Origin: Tautonia sp040717455
GTDB lineage: Bacteria; Planctomycetota; Planctomycetia; Isosphaerales; Isosphaeraceae
Assembly (NCBI RefSeq): GCF_040717455.1
Contig: NZ_JBFEFH010000011.1
Location: forward strand, 124,001-188,000
Direction of reading: 5' to 3'
Length of the DNA: 64,000 nt
Below the pieces are notes generated by a model. It was not told the origin of the DNA. It made no database searches and saw nothing but the letters and a program-made list of their open reading frames with translations. The position numbers were made by a program, and so were the translations under genes. Each line of letters opens with the position of its first letter. Within the stretch, counting starts at the first letter, position 1. Positions 19,906 to 27,615 of the stretch are shown piece after piece.

Positions 19906-20706
19906 ATGTCACGCTCCGTCGCTCCGACCATCGCGTTCATGCTCGCGCTCGCCCTCGGCGGGATGCCCTCAGCCCCCTCGATCGCGGACGAGCCCACGCC
20001 CGAGGAGGCCTGGATCCCCCTCTTCAACGGCACCGACCTGGAGGGCTGGACCCCCAAATTCGCCGGGTCAGACGCCGGAGACAACTTCAAGAACACCTTC
20101 CAGGTGGTCGATGGATTGCTCACCGTCTCCTATGACGATTATGAGGATTTCGATAATCGATTCGGCCACCTCATTTCCGATCAATCCTTCTCCAAGTATC
20201 GCCTCCGCGCTGAGTATCGCTTCGTCGGCGACCAGTGCCCCGGCGGGCCGGGCTGGGCCATTCGAAACAACGGTCTCATGCTCCATTCCCAACCCGCCGC
20301 GAGCATGGACAGGGATCAGGATTTCCCCGTCTCGATCGAGGTCCAGCTCCTTGGTGGAGCCGACGAAGGCGAACGCCCGACGGCCAATCTCTGCACCCCC
20401 GGCACCCACGTCGTCATGGACGGCGAATTGCTCACCCGCCACTGCACCGACTCCTCGTCCGACACCTACCGGGGCGACCGGTGGGTCACCGTCGAGATCG
20501 AGGTCCGCGGCGGCGAGGTCATCCGCCACCTCGTCGACGGCAAGCTCGTCCTCGAATACGAGAAGCCCCAGCTCGACCCCGACGACCCCGACGCCCGGCG
20601 CCTCATCGAGGGGGACGACCTCGTCCTGACCGCGGGGCACATCGCCATCCAGGCCGAGAGCCACCCGACCCAGTTCCGAAGCATCGAAGTCTTGCCGCTC
20701 GACTGA
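19906..20706 (+). CDS. DUF1080 / 3-keto-disaccharide hydrolase-like exported protein
   Basis: A 266-residue protein with a signal peptide (about residues 1-27). DUF1080 landmarks are WIPLFNGTDLEGWTPK after the signal, FSKYRLRAEYRF, PGWAIRNNGLMLHS, SIEVQLLGG and a C-terminal GHIAIQAESHPTQFRSIEV. The fold is a concanavalin-like jelly roll. Some members hydrolyse 3-keto-glycosides; others may only bind sugar. It starts 14 bases after the transporter fusion and closes the rhamnose operon, so it may release or bind rhamnose-containing glycans in the periplasm. Confidence 0.88.
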   Translation: MSRSVAPTIAFMLALALGGMPSAPSIADEPTPEEAWIPLFNGTDLEGWTPKFAGSDAGDNFKNTFQVVDGLLTVSYDDYEDFDNRFGHLISDQSFSKYRLRAEYRFVGDQCPGGPGWAIRNNGLMLHSQPAASMDRDQDFPVSIEVQLLGGADEGERPTANLCTPGTHVVMDGELLTRHCTDSSSDTYRGDRWVTVEIEVRGGEVIRHLVDGKLVLEYEKPQLDPDDPDARRLIEGDDLVLTAGHIAIQAESHPTQFRSIEVLPLD

Positions 20707-20721
20707 TCGGAACGATTGTAC

Positions 20722-20759
20722 GATCGTTGATCTCCCGGTCGCTCGGGAGATCAACGATC
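20722..20759. terminator. bidirectional hairpin between convergent genes
   Basis: A perfect 16-bp stem (20722-20737 with 20744-20759) around a 6-base loop, between the DUF1080 gene and the VanZ-like gene. The VanZ stop codon (20751-20753) lies inside the right arm. There is no T-tract. Confidence 0.65.
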
Positions 20760-21248
20760 AGCGATCGCCTGGGTCGATGGTCGCACCCCCATCCCCATTC
20801 GGGCCGGCTTCCCCCCCACCAGCCACACCGCCCCTTCGGTCCCGGCCCGGCACACCGAGTCGACGCCTCTCACCAGCCCCCATCCCAGCCCCGCCCCGAT
20901 CGTGTTGAGCAGGACATCATCCACATCGGCCATCCGGTGACCGCAGGCATACTGCGTTGCCTCGATGCTGACGCTCAGTACAAAACCGGCGATGAGCACC
21001 CCCGGCAGTTCCCACCGTTTCGCCGCCCCCCAGAACCAGGGGCCGATGATCCCCAGCGGGGCCAGCAGGGCGAGGTTCCCGAGCAGGTTGACCACCATCG
21101 TCTCACCGCCCATCGCCCAGCACGCCGCGATCGTCCGCAAGAGTTCCGGGTTCGGCTCGGGGTTGGGTTGCGGACTCACGACCAGGGTCGCGTAAATCAG
21201 CCCGGCGATGTAGGCACTGATGACGCTTGTTCGCGCAAGCAGGCGCAT
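20751..21248 (-). CDS. VanZ-like membrane protein
   Basis: A 165-residue protein with four hydrophobic helices. Landmarks are NLLGNLALLAPLGI, SVSIEATQYACGHRMADVDDVLLNTIGAGLGW, which match the VanZ family core (EhxQ and the D-x-D-D-x-x-x-N motif). VanZ proteins sit in the cytoplasmic membrane; VanZ of enterococci gives low-level teicoplanin resistance, but most homologues have no known role. The C-terminal 30 residues are basic and probably cytoplasmic. It lies 217 bases downstream of the amidase gene on the same strand. Confidence 0.82.
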   Translation of the reverse strand: MRLLARTSVISAYIAGLIYATLVVSPQPNPEPNPELLRTIAACWAMGGETMVVNLLGNLALLAPLGIIGPWFWGAAKRWELPGVLIAGFVLSVSIEATQYACGHRMADVDDVLLNTIGAGLGWGLVRGVDSVCRAGTEGAVWLVGGKPARMGMGVRPSTQAIADR

Positions 21249-21465
21249 CGGATCGCCCCCGAGCGACCGGCGGCCGGGCCATCACCACCACGGTGATCCC
21301 CCTGCCCCCAGGACCGTCGGTCGATCGTAACCGTGGACGATCGCCCTCCATCAGTTCGACCGCGCTCCCCTCGCGCGTCCAATCCTCGACCGCCCGCCCG
21401 GCACGAGCCGGCGGTCGAACTCGCATCGCCCTCAGCATTGGTGCGATCGCTACGATCGCGACGAA

Positions 21466-22278
21466 TCAGAGATCGGTCCGGAAATGGTTGTTCACCGGGA
21501 CGGCCCGTCGAATCCGGGTGACCGTTTCCAGGTCAATCTCCGCCAGCGCCAGCCCCGGCCCATCGGCCGCGGTGGCCAGGACCTGGCCCCACGGGTCGAC
21601 GATCATCGCATGGCCGAACGTCTCGCGGAGGCTGTCGTCCTCGTGCCGCCCCCACTGGGCCGGCGCGATCACGAAGCCCTGGCACTCGATCGCCCTCGCC
21701 CGCAGCAGGACCTCCCAGTGTGCCCGGCCGGTGGTCAGGGTGAACGCCGACGGCACGCAGAGCACCTCGGCCCCGTCCCGGACCAGGCGCCGATACAGGT
21801 TCCCGAACCGCAGGTCGTAGCAGATCGACAGGCCCATCCTCCCCAGCGGCGTCGTTGCGACCACCGGGTCCGACCCCGGGATCACCCGGTCCGACTCCCT
21901 CGACCGCACCGTATCCGACAGATCGACGTCGAACAGGTGGATCTTCCGGTAAACCGCCGCAATCGCCCCGTCCGGACCGAACAGGACGCTCGTATTCGAG
22001 CACCGGTCCGGGTCGCCCCCGCGTTCGTTGATCGAGCCGATCAGCAGCACCACCCCCAGCCGCCGCGCAAGAGCGCCGAACCGCCGGCAGGTCGGCCCGC
22101 CCAGCGGCTCGGCCAGCCGGACCATCTCCGCCATCGGCGCGAGCATCCGGGTGTGCTCGGGCGTGGCGATGAAGCGCGCCCCATGGGCCGCCGCCCGCTC
22201 GATCAGGGGGACCACCTGATCCTCGTTCGCCGACGGGTCGGCGGTCGCATTCATCTGCACGGCCGCGGCGAGGAACAT
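21466..22278 (-). CDS. carbon-nitrogen hydrolase (nitrilase superfamily)
   Basis: A 270-residue protein with the complete Glu-Lys-Cys triad: Glu41 in ATPEHT, Lys112 in YRKIHLFD, and Cys153 in SICYDLRF. Length and motif spacing fit the Nit1/Nit2 and omega-amidase branch, which deaminates small amides such as deaminated glutathione or 2-oxoglutaramate. The N-terminus AAAVQMNATADP is the usual first strand. The reaction is inferred from the family only. It lies 37 bases downstream of the lipoprotein hydrolase and is probably co-transcribed with it. Confidence 0.88.
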   Translation of the reverse strand: MFLAAAVQMNATADPSANEDQVVPLIERAAAHGARFIATPEHTRMLAPMAEMVRLAEPLGGPTCRRFGALARRLGVVLLIGSINERGGDPDRCSNTSVLFGPDGAIAAVYRKIHLFDVDLSDTVRSRESDRVIPGSDPVVATTPLGRMGLSICYDLRFGNLYRRLVRDGAEVLCVPSAFTLTTGRAHWEVLLRARAIECQGFVIAPAQWGRHEDDSLRETFGHAMIVDPWGQVLATAADGPGLALAEIDLETVTRIRRAVPVNNHFRTDL

Positions 22279-22315
22279 GCAACACCTCCCTGGGGCGAGC
22301 TCGGCTCAAATCCCC

Positions 22316-23503
22316 TCACTGCTGGGGGCTGGCCTGCACGCGGGACTGTCGCGGTTCGAGCCAGTCGATGATTTCGGGGAAGATCTCGTTCGTCGCGTGA
22401 CGGCTCCAGACCAGGTCGCAATGGCCGTAGTCGGCCACGTGACCCTCAGATCGCCCGAACCGCAGGAAGGTCTTGTCGCTGCTCCCGAGCTCCTGATAGG
22501 TCCGCCACTTCGAGTGCAGGTCGGCCAGGATGTCCCCGTCGCCGGCGACGAACAGGGTCGGCGTCGTCACCTCGGGCAGGCCGGCGAAGTAGTCGATCGA
22601 GCCGTCGGCCGACATCAGCCGGCCGGTCGCCAGGTACGTGTCGAGCTGCTTGAGCGCCCCCGGCCCCGGGTCCTCCAGCGTCGAGCCGTAGAAGCGGTTC
22701 ACCGTCTCGCGGTCCACGTTGTCGGCCGAGTAGTAGAAGCGGTCGATCTGGTCGAGCCCCGGCGGCCGGGCGATCGACATCGGCCGCGCGATGCGGCCGG
22801 TGCTGATGGCCATCATCAGCATGCGGAGCCCCCGGTTCGCCCGCAGCATGCGCTGCGATTCCGTCGACTTCGCCACGCACGCCGGGCTCCCCATGGCCAC
22901 GAAGTTCGCGATCCGCTCGGCCTGGTCTGATTTCTCCAGGAATGCGAACATGAGCATGCCGCCCAGGCTGTGGCCGATCCAGTTGACCCGCGACCGCCCG
23001 GTCTGCTGCTGCACGTAGTCGAGGATCGCGGGGACGTCGTAGAACGCCTGGTGGTCCATCGTCCACTCGTCGTTCCCCAGCTCCGGGATGAAGGTCTGGC
23101 GCAATCCCGAGTTCACCCAGCCGAGGGTCCCGTCCCGATAGCTCCCGCCCGATCCCCTCATGTCGACCACGAAGACCTCATACCCCCGCTCGATCAGCTT
23201 CGACGGCAGGTGGCCGTCGGTGATCGTCCAGAAGGTCCCGTTCAGGCCGAGGCCGTGGCAGAGCACGACCGGCAGCTTGTCCGGGTCGGGCCGCTCCGGG
23301 TGATAGTGGCGGATCCCGAGCATCCAGCCGTCGGCGGTCTGGGCGAATCCGTCCGTGCAGGGGCGCAGGTCGCGGTTGACGTTCAATCGCCTCATCGAGG
23401 CGCATCCGGACATCCCGACCACCAACACGCAGGCTGCCAGCGTCGCGACGACGAGGCTGCCGCCCCGCAACCGACCTGCAATCCGTTCCGCTCTCATGCG
23501 CAT
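22316..23503 (-). CDS. alpha/beta hydrolase lipoprotein (lipase-like)
   Basis: A 395-residue protein. An N-terminal hydrophobic helix ends in the lipobox-like MSGC with Cys34, which predicts a lipid anchor. The alpha/beta hydrolase core shows the oxyanion segment CHGLGLNGTFW, the nucleophile elbow GHSLGG with Ser179, an acid in VAGDGDIL and the catalytic His in the GHVADYGH region. The layout, with PVVLCHGLG and a lid region, resembles acid-lipase or triacylglycerol-lipase type enzymes, but the substrate is unknown. It is divergent from the osmoprotectant transporter across a 190-base gap. Confidence 0.82.
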   Translation of the reverse strand: MRMRAERIAGRLRGGSLVVATLAACVLVVGMSGCASMRRLNVNRDLRPCTDGFAQTADGWMLGIRHYHPERPDPDKLPVVLCHGLGLNGTFWTITDGHLPSKLIERGYEVFVVDMRGSGGSYRDGTLGWVNSGLRQTFIPELGNDEWTMDHQAFYDVPAILDYVQQQTGRSRVNWIGHSLGGMLMFAFLEKSDQAERIANFVAMGSPACVAKSTESQRMLRANRGLRMLMMAISTGRIARPMSIARPPGLDQIDRFYYSADNVDRETVNRFYGSTLEDPGPGALKQLDTYLATGRLMSADGSIDYFAGLPEVTTPTLFVAGDGDILADLHSKWRTYQELGSSDKTFLRFGRSEGHVADYGHCDLVWSRHATNEIFPEIIDWLEPRQSRVQASPQQ

Positions 23504-23693
23504 CGCAACGTTTCGAATGGGCCTTCCCTGTCCCGACTCGATCGCGCAAATCGATCCCGGCTTGTTCCACGATGGGCGAAACCATACGATCCAGGCTGGT
23601 ATTGATCAAGTCCAAGCCGGCCCCGCCGACCCCCGCCCCGCTCGATCGGCCCCGGCCGCCGAAGGAGTCCGTATCATCGCTGATCCGACGTTC

Positions 23694-24473
23694 ATGATCG
23701 CGCTGGCCTCCGTCTCGAAGTCCTTCGACGACGGCCTCTCGCACTCGGTCCTCGACCTCGACCTCGGCGTCCGGGCCGGCGAGTTCCTGGTCATCCTCGG
23801 CGAATCCGGGAGCGGCAAGACGACCACCTTGAAGATGATGAACGGCCTGATCACCCCGTCCTCGGGGTCGATCGTCGTCGACGGCCGCGACATCGCCTCG
23901 GTCGATCAGGTCATGCTCCGCCGCCAGATCGGCTACGTCTTCCAGGGGATCGGCCTGTTCCCGCACCTGACCGTCGCCGAGAACATCGCGATGGTCCCCA
24001 GCCTGCTCGGCTGGCCCCGGGCCGATCGGGCCGACCGCGTCGACGAGCTGCTCGCGCTCGTGCAGCTCGACCCGGCCACCTACCGCTCCCGACCCCCCGC
24101 CGAACTCTCGGGCGGCCAGCGGCAGCGGGTCGGCATCGCCCGGGCGTTGGCCGGTCGGCCCAAGATCGTCCTGATGGACGAGCCGTTCGGCGCGCTCGAC
24201 CCGATCACCCGCGACCACCTCCAGCTCGAATACCTGAAAATCCACCGGGATCTCGGCCTGACCACCGTCATGGTCACGCACGACATCACCGAATCGCTCC
24301 TGCTCGCCGACCGGATCGCCGTCATGTGCAGCGGCACGCTCCGGCAGCTCGGCGAGCCCGCCGACCTGATCGCCGAGCCGAGCGACCCCTACGTCGCCCA
24401 GCTCATGGAGACCCCCCGGCGCCAGGCCGACCGGCTCGGGCACCTGATCGGCCAGACCGGGAGCCCCTCATGA
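23694..24473 (+). CDS. osmoprotectant (glycine betaine/choline-type) ABC transporter ATPase
   Basis: A 259-residue single ATP-binding domain: Walker A GESGSGKTT, Q-loop FQGIGLFPHLTV, signature LSGGQRQRVGIA, Walker B IVLMDEPFGALDP and switch His in VTHDITES. The sequence is closest in style to OpuCA/ProV ATPases for quaternary amines. It lacks the C-terminal CBS pair of OpuCA, so osmotic sensing by CBS domains is not expected. The start is the ATG next to the conserved domain; no strong ribosome-binding site is seen. The stop overlaps the next start (ATGA). Confidence 0.9.
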   Translation: MIALASVSKSFDDGLSHSVLDLDLGVRAGEFLVILGESGSGKTTTLKMMNGLITPSSGSIVVDGRDIASVDQVMLRRQIGYVFQGIGLFPHLTVAENIAMVPSLLGWPRADRADRVDELLALVQLDPATYRSRPPAELSGGQRQRVGIARALAGRPKIVLMDEPFGALDPITRDHLQLEYLKIHRDLGLTTVMVTHDITESLLLADRIAVMCSGTLRQLGEPADLIAEPSDPYVAQLMETPRRQADRLGHLIGQTGSPS

Positions 24474-26050
24474 ACCAGAACCTCGCCCGGCAGCTGGAAA
24501 TCCTGCCCCTGAACCTGTCGCACCACCTGAAGATCACCGTCATCGCCCTGGCGATCGGCGTGCTGGTCGGCCTGCCGCTCTCGATCCTCATCGCCCGTCG
24601 GCCTCGGCTGCGCTACGCGGTCCTGACCGTCATCGGCGTGATCCAGACGGTCCCGAGCCTCGCCCTGCTCGCCCTGATGGTCCCGTTGCTCGCCATGCTC
24701 AGCGACCTGGCCGAGCGCACCGTGGGCACCGGCTTCTCCTTCTTCGGCTTCTACCCGACGATCCTCGCCCTCTCGCTTTACAGCCTCCTGCCCATCGTCC
24801 GCAACGCGGTGACGGGCATCCTCGGGGTCGACCCCACCCTGACCGAGGCCGCGAAGGGGATCGGCATGACCCCCCGCCAGACCCTCCTCCGCGTCGAGCT
24901 GCCGCTGGCCGCCCCGGTCATCGTCGCCGGCCTGCGGACGGCCACCGTCTGGGTCGTGGGCACGGCCACCCTGGCCACCCCCATCGGCCAGCGATCGCTC
25001 GGAAATTATATCTTCAGCGGACTGCAGACCCGGAACCGCGTGGCCGTGCTCTTCGGCTGCGTCGCCGCCGCCGTGCTCGCCGTGATCCTCGACGTGCTCA
25101 TCGGCGCCCTGCAGAAGGCCACCGCCGAGCGTCGCCGGGCCCTGGCCGTCGCCTCGATGCTGGCCCTGGCCCTCGTCTTCGGCGGGGGGCTCGTGGCGCC
25201 GACCCTGCTGGCCCACTGGCGCGGGGTCAACCGGTCCGACCAGGTCGGCATCGGCGCGAAGACGTTCACGGAGCAGTATATTCTGGCATCCCTGTTCGAG
25301 CAGGTCCTTCTGGATGCCGGCATCCCGGCGCGTCGGAACGAGAGCCTCGGGTCGAGCGTCGGCCTCGATGCCCTGGCCCGGAGCGAGATCGACGTCTTCG
25401 TCGATTACAGCGGGACCATCTGGGCCAATGCCATGAATCGGTCCGGCTCCGCCGATCGCGAGACCGTGCTGGACGAGGTCTCCACCTGGCTCTCGACCGA
25501 GCTGGGCATCCGCACCCTCGGCCGCCTCGGATTTGAGAACGCCTATGCGATGGCCATGCGGCGCGACCAGGCCGAGGCCCTCGGCATCACGACCATCGCC
25601 GACCTCGCCCGCCACGCCCCGTCGCTCAAGATCGGCGGCGATTACGAGTTCTTCGAACGCCCCGAATGGTTCGCCATTCAAGAACGCTATCGCCTCGACT
25701 TCGGACGCGAAGTCACGTATGACTCGACCTTCATGTACGAGGCCGCCTACCGGGGCGAGGTCGACGTCATCTCCGCCTTCACCACCGACGGGCGGATCGA
25801 CACCTACGACCTCGTGCTCCTCGACGACCCGCTCGGCGCCATCCCCCCCTACGATGCCCTGCTCCTGCTCTCTCCCGAGGCCGCCGAGCGCGATGACATC
25901 GTCACCGCCTTGACCCCCTTGATCGAATCGATCGACGATCAGCGGATGCGATTCGCCAACTCCCTCGTCGATCGCGACGAGGACAAGAAGCCACCCTACG
26001 CGGCGGCCAGCGACCTGCGCGCCGCGATCGCTCGGCCAACGCCCCCCTGA
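24470..26050 (+). CDS. osmoprotectant ABC permease fused to substrate-binding domain
   Basis: A 526-residue fusion. Residues 1 to about 215 form the permease (QTVPSLALLALM, PIVRNAVTGILGVDP, AAKGIGMTPRQTLLRVELPLA, IGQRSLGNYIF). After another hydrophobic helix (about 222-245) a quaternary-amine-binding OpuAC-type domain follows from about residue 255: IGAKTFTEQYILASLFEQ, VDYSGTIWANAM and VISAFTTDGRIDTYDL. The binding domain is thus tethered to the pore, as in known OpuA/OpuF-type fusions. Glycine betaine, choline or a related compound is the likely substrate. It is coupled to the ATPase gene, so two genes encode the whole importer. Confidence 0.92.
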   Translation: MNQNLARQLEILPLNLSHHLKITVIALAIGVLVGLPLSILIARRPRLRYAVLTVIGVIQTVPSLALLALMVPLLAMLSDLAERTVGTGFSFFGFYPTILALSLYSLLPIVRNAVTGILGVDPTLTEAAKGIGMTPRQTLLRVELPLAAPVIVAGLRTATVWVVGTATLATPIGQRSLGNYIFSGLQTRNRVAVLFGCVAAAVLAVILDVLIGALQKATAERRRALAVASMLALALVFGGGLVAPTLLAHWRGVNRSDQVGIGAKTFTEQYILASLFEQVLLDAGIPARRNESLGSSVGLDALARSEIDVFVDYSGTIWANAMNRSGSADRETVLDEVSTWLSTELGIRTLGRLGFENAYAMAMRRDQAEALGITTIADLARHAPSLKIGGDYEFFERPEWFAIQERYRLDFGREVTYDSTFMYEAAYRGEVDVISAFTTDGRIDTYDLVLLDDPLGAIPPYDALLLLSPEAAERDDIVTALTPLIESIDDQRMRFANSLVDRDEDKKPPYAAASDLRAAIARPTPP

Positions 26051-26130
26051 CCCGCGCGTTGACCGATTCGGATCAATGCCATCAATCCCGTCGATCCCGG
26101 ACCTTCAAGCGCCCCACGGAGCCGATCCCG

Positions 26131-26493
26131 ATGACACCCACCAGCGCCGAGGAACTGACCCGAAAACGCTGCCTCCCCTGCGAGGGAGGCGTCCCCCCGC
26201 TCTCCCCGGACGAGGCGAACGCCCTGGTCGAGAAGGTCGAGGGCTGGTCGATCTCCCCCGACGGCAAGCTCATCCGCCGCGAGTGGACGGCCAAACACTT
26301 CAAGGCCGCGATGGCCTTCATCAACGCGGTCGCCGATCTGGCCGAGGATGACGGGCACCACCCCGACCTGCACCTCGTCGGCTACCGGAAGATCACCATC
26401 GAGCTGACCACCCACGCCATCGGCGGCCTCTCGGAGAATGATTTCATCCTCGCGGCGAAGATCAATCAGCTCCCGATCGAACTCAAGGGATGA
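26131..26493 (+). CDS. phhB: 4a-hydroxytetrahydrobiopterin dehydratase (pterin-4a-carbinolamine dehydratase)
   Basis: A 120-residue protein with the family signature: DDGHHPDLHLVGYRKITIEL followed by TTHAIGGLSENDF, including the catalytic His-His-Pro and later His residues. It regenerates pterin cofactor for aromatic amino acid hydroxylases; some relatives act in molybdopterin or folate metabolism. The ATG at 26131 is preferred over an upstream in-frame start because homology begins with 'TPTSAEELTRKRCLPCEGGV', a normal N-terminus for the family. No hydroxylase gene is nearby. Its end overlaps the convergent DUF1570 gene by 11 bases. Confidence 0.9.
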   Translation: MTPTSAEELTRKRCLPCEGGVPPLSPDEANALVEKVEGWSISPDGKLIRREWTAKHFKAAMAFINAVADLAEDDGHHPDLHLVGYRKITIELTTHAIGGLSENDFILAAKINQLPIELKG

Positions 26494-27556
26494 GCCGGTC
26501 GAAGAAGTTGCCGATCCCTTCCCGCAACCGGCCGATCGGGCCCCTCGGCGGCTCGACCGCGAAGGGTCGCCCGGCCTCGGTCGGCTCGATGACGATCACC
26601 CGGGGCGTGCCCAGCGCCCCGCCGCCGCTCGGCGCCGATCGCGAGGAGGTCGGGGGGCTTTGCAGCCGCGTCAACCGCGTCGCGTCCCCCCGGCCCCCCG
26701 GCGAGACCTGGGCCAGGAACTGCCGATTGAGTTGCGGCAGGTCGTTGCGCAACCGTTCCGAGATGGACAGGGCCCGTTCCCCCTCGGTCCGGAGCGTCTC
26801 GAGGTGCGTCACCAATGTCTGCCGACGCGGGCCGTGCAGCAGCAAGACGGACCAGGCCCAGGCCTCCCGATAGTCGGTCGGCGACATCACCGCGACATTC
26901 TCGACCGACTCCAGCCGCTCCAGGTCGGGTCGCCACCCCTCGCGGTACGAGGCCGCCAGCTTGCGGAACCGCGCGACCGCCTCGGCGGGCAAGGTTTGCG
27001 GCTCCACCTCGAAGTACTCGGCCAACCCCTCGTCGAGCCAGAGCGGCAGGTGCCCCACCGCCCGGTGCAGCAGGGCGTGGGTCGCCTCGTGCCGCAGGTC
27101 CTCCTCCAGGTGCGTCCCCCTGGCCGTGTACACCGCGGCCACGTCCCCGACCGCCAGGAAGAACGCCCGGCGATTGGGCAATTCCGGGTGGTGGAACGTC
27201 AAGAAGGTCGTGAATGCCTGGTCGTCATCGAGAATGTAGACGTCGATCGGCGGCTCATCCTCACCCACCCGGACGCCGAGCACCCGCTCCAGGCGCCCTT
27301 GCAGCCCCGCCAGGGCGAGCAAGGCCGGGTCATCCTCGCTCATCGGCAGGTTCGAGGCCACCCGGAACGCCCCCACCTCGGCCTGATACCGGGTCGGGAT
27401 CAGCGGATTCCCCGACGTGCTCGCCCCCCCGTGCCGGTTGGCCAGCGTCGAACACCCGCCCAGCAGCACGACGACCGCCAGCCCCACCACGCCCGGGAGG
27501 CCCCCACCGCGACGCTTCCAAACGAAACGTGCTTGCGTCAACGAGTTCTGCGTCAT
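26483..27556 (-). CDS. DUF1570 lipoprotein, gluzincin-like metallopeptidase
   Basis: A 357-residue protein. The N-terminal helix ends in the lipobox LLGGC with Cys35. The zinc motif HEATH (His156, Glu157, His160) is followed by WLDEGLAEYFE with Glu176 as the expected third ligand, which is the gluzincin pattern of peptidase_MA/DUF1570 proteins. Downstream are regions typical of the family (YREAWAWSVLLLHG). The C-terminal 80 residues are low-complexity, rich in Ser, Pro and Gly. Substrate unknown. The gene lies 59 bases downstream of the kinase-like gene on the same strand. Confidence 0.85.
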   Translation of the reverse strand: MTQNSLTQARFVWKRRGGGLPGVVGLAVVVLLGGCSTLANRHGGASTSGNPLIPTRYQAEVGAFRVASNLPMSEDDPALLALAGLQGRLERVLGVRVGEDEPPIDVYILDDDQAFTTFLTFHHPELPNRRAFFLAVGDVAAVYTARGTHLEEDLRHEATHALLHRAVGHLPLWLDEGLAEYFEVEPQTLPAEAVARFRKLAASYREGWRPDLERLESVENVAVMSPTDYREAWAWSVLLLHGPRRQTLVTHLETLRTEGERALSISERLRNDLPQLNRQFLAQVSPGGRGDATRLTRLQSPPTSSRSAPSGGGALGTPRVIVIEPTEAGRPFAVEPPRGPIGRLREGIGNFFDRLIP

Positions 27557-27615
27557 GGATGCCTCCTTCGTCGGGTTGTGGTCGAGAGATGCTCAATCAG
27601 GGGGAGATGCGGGGG

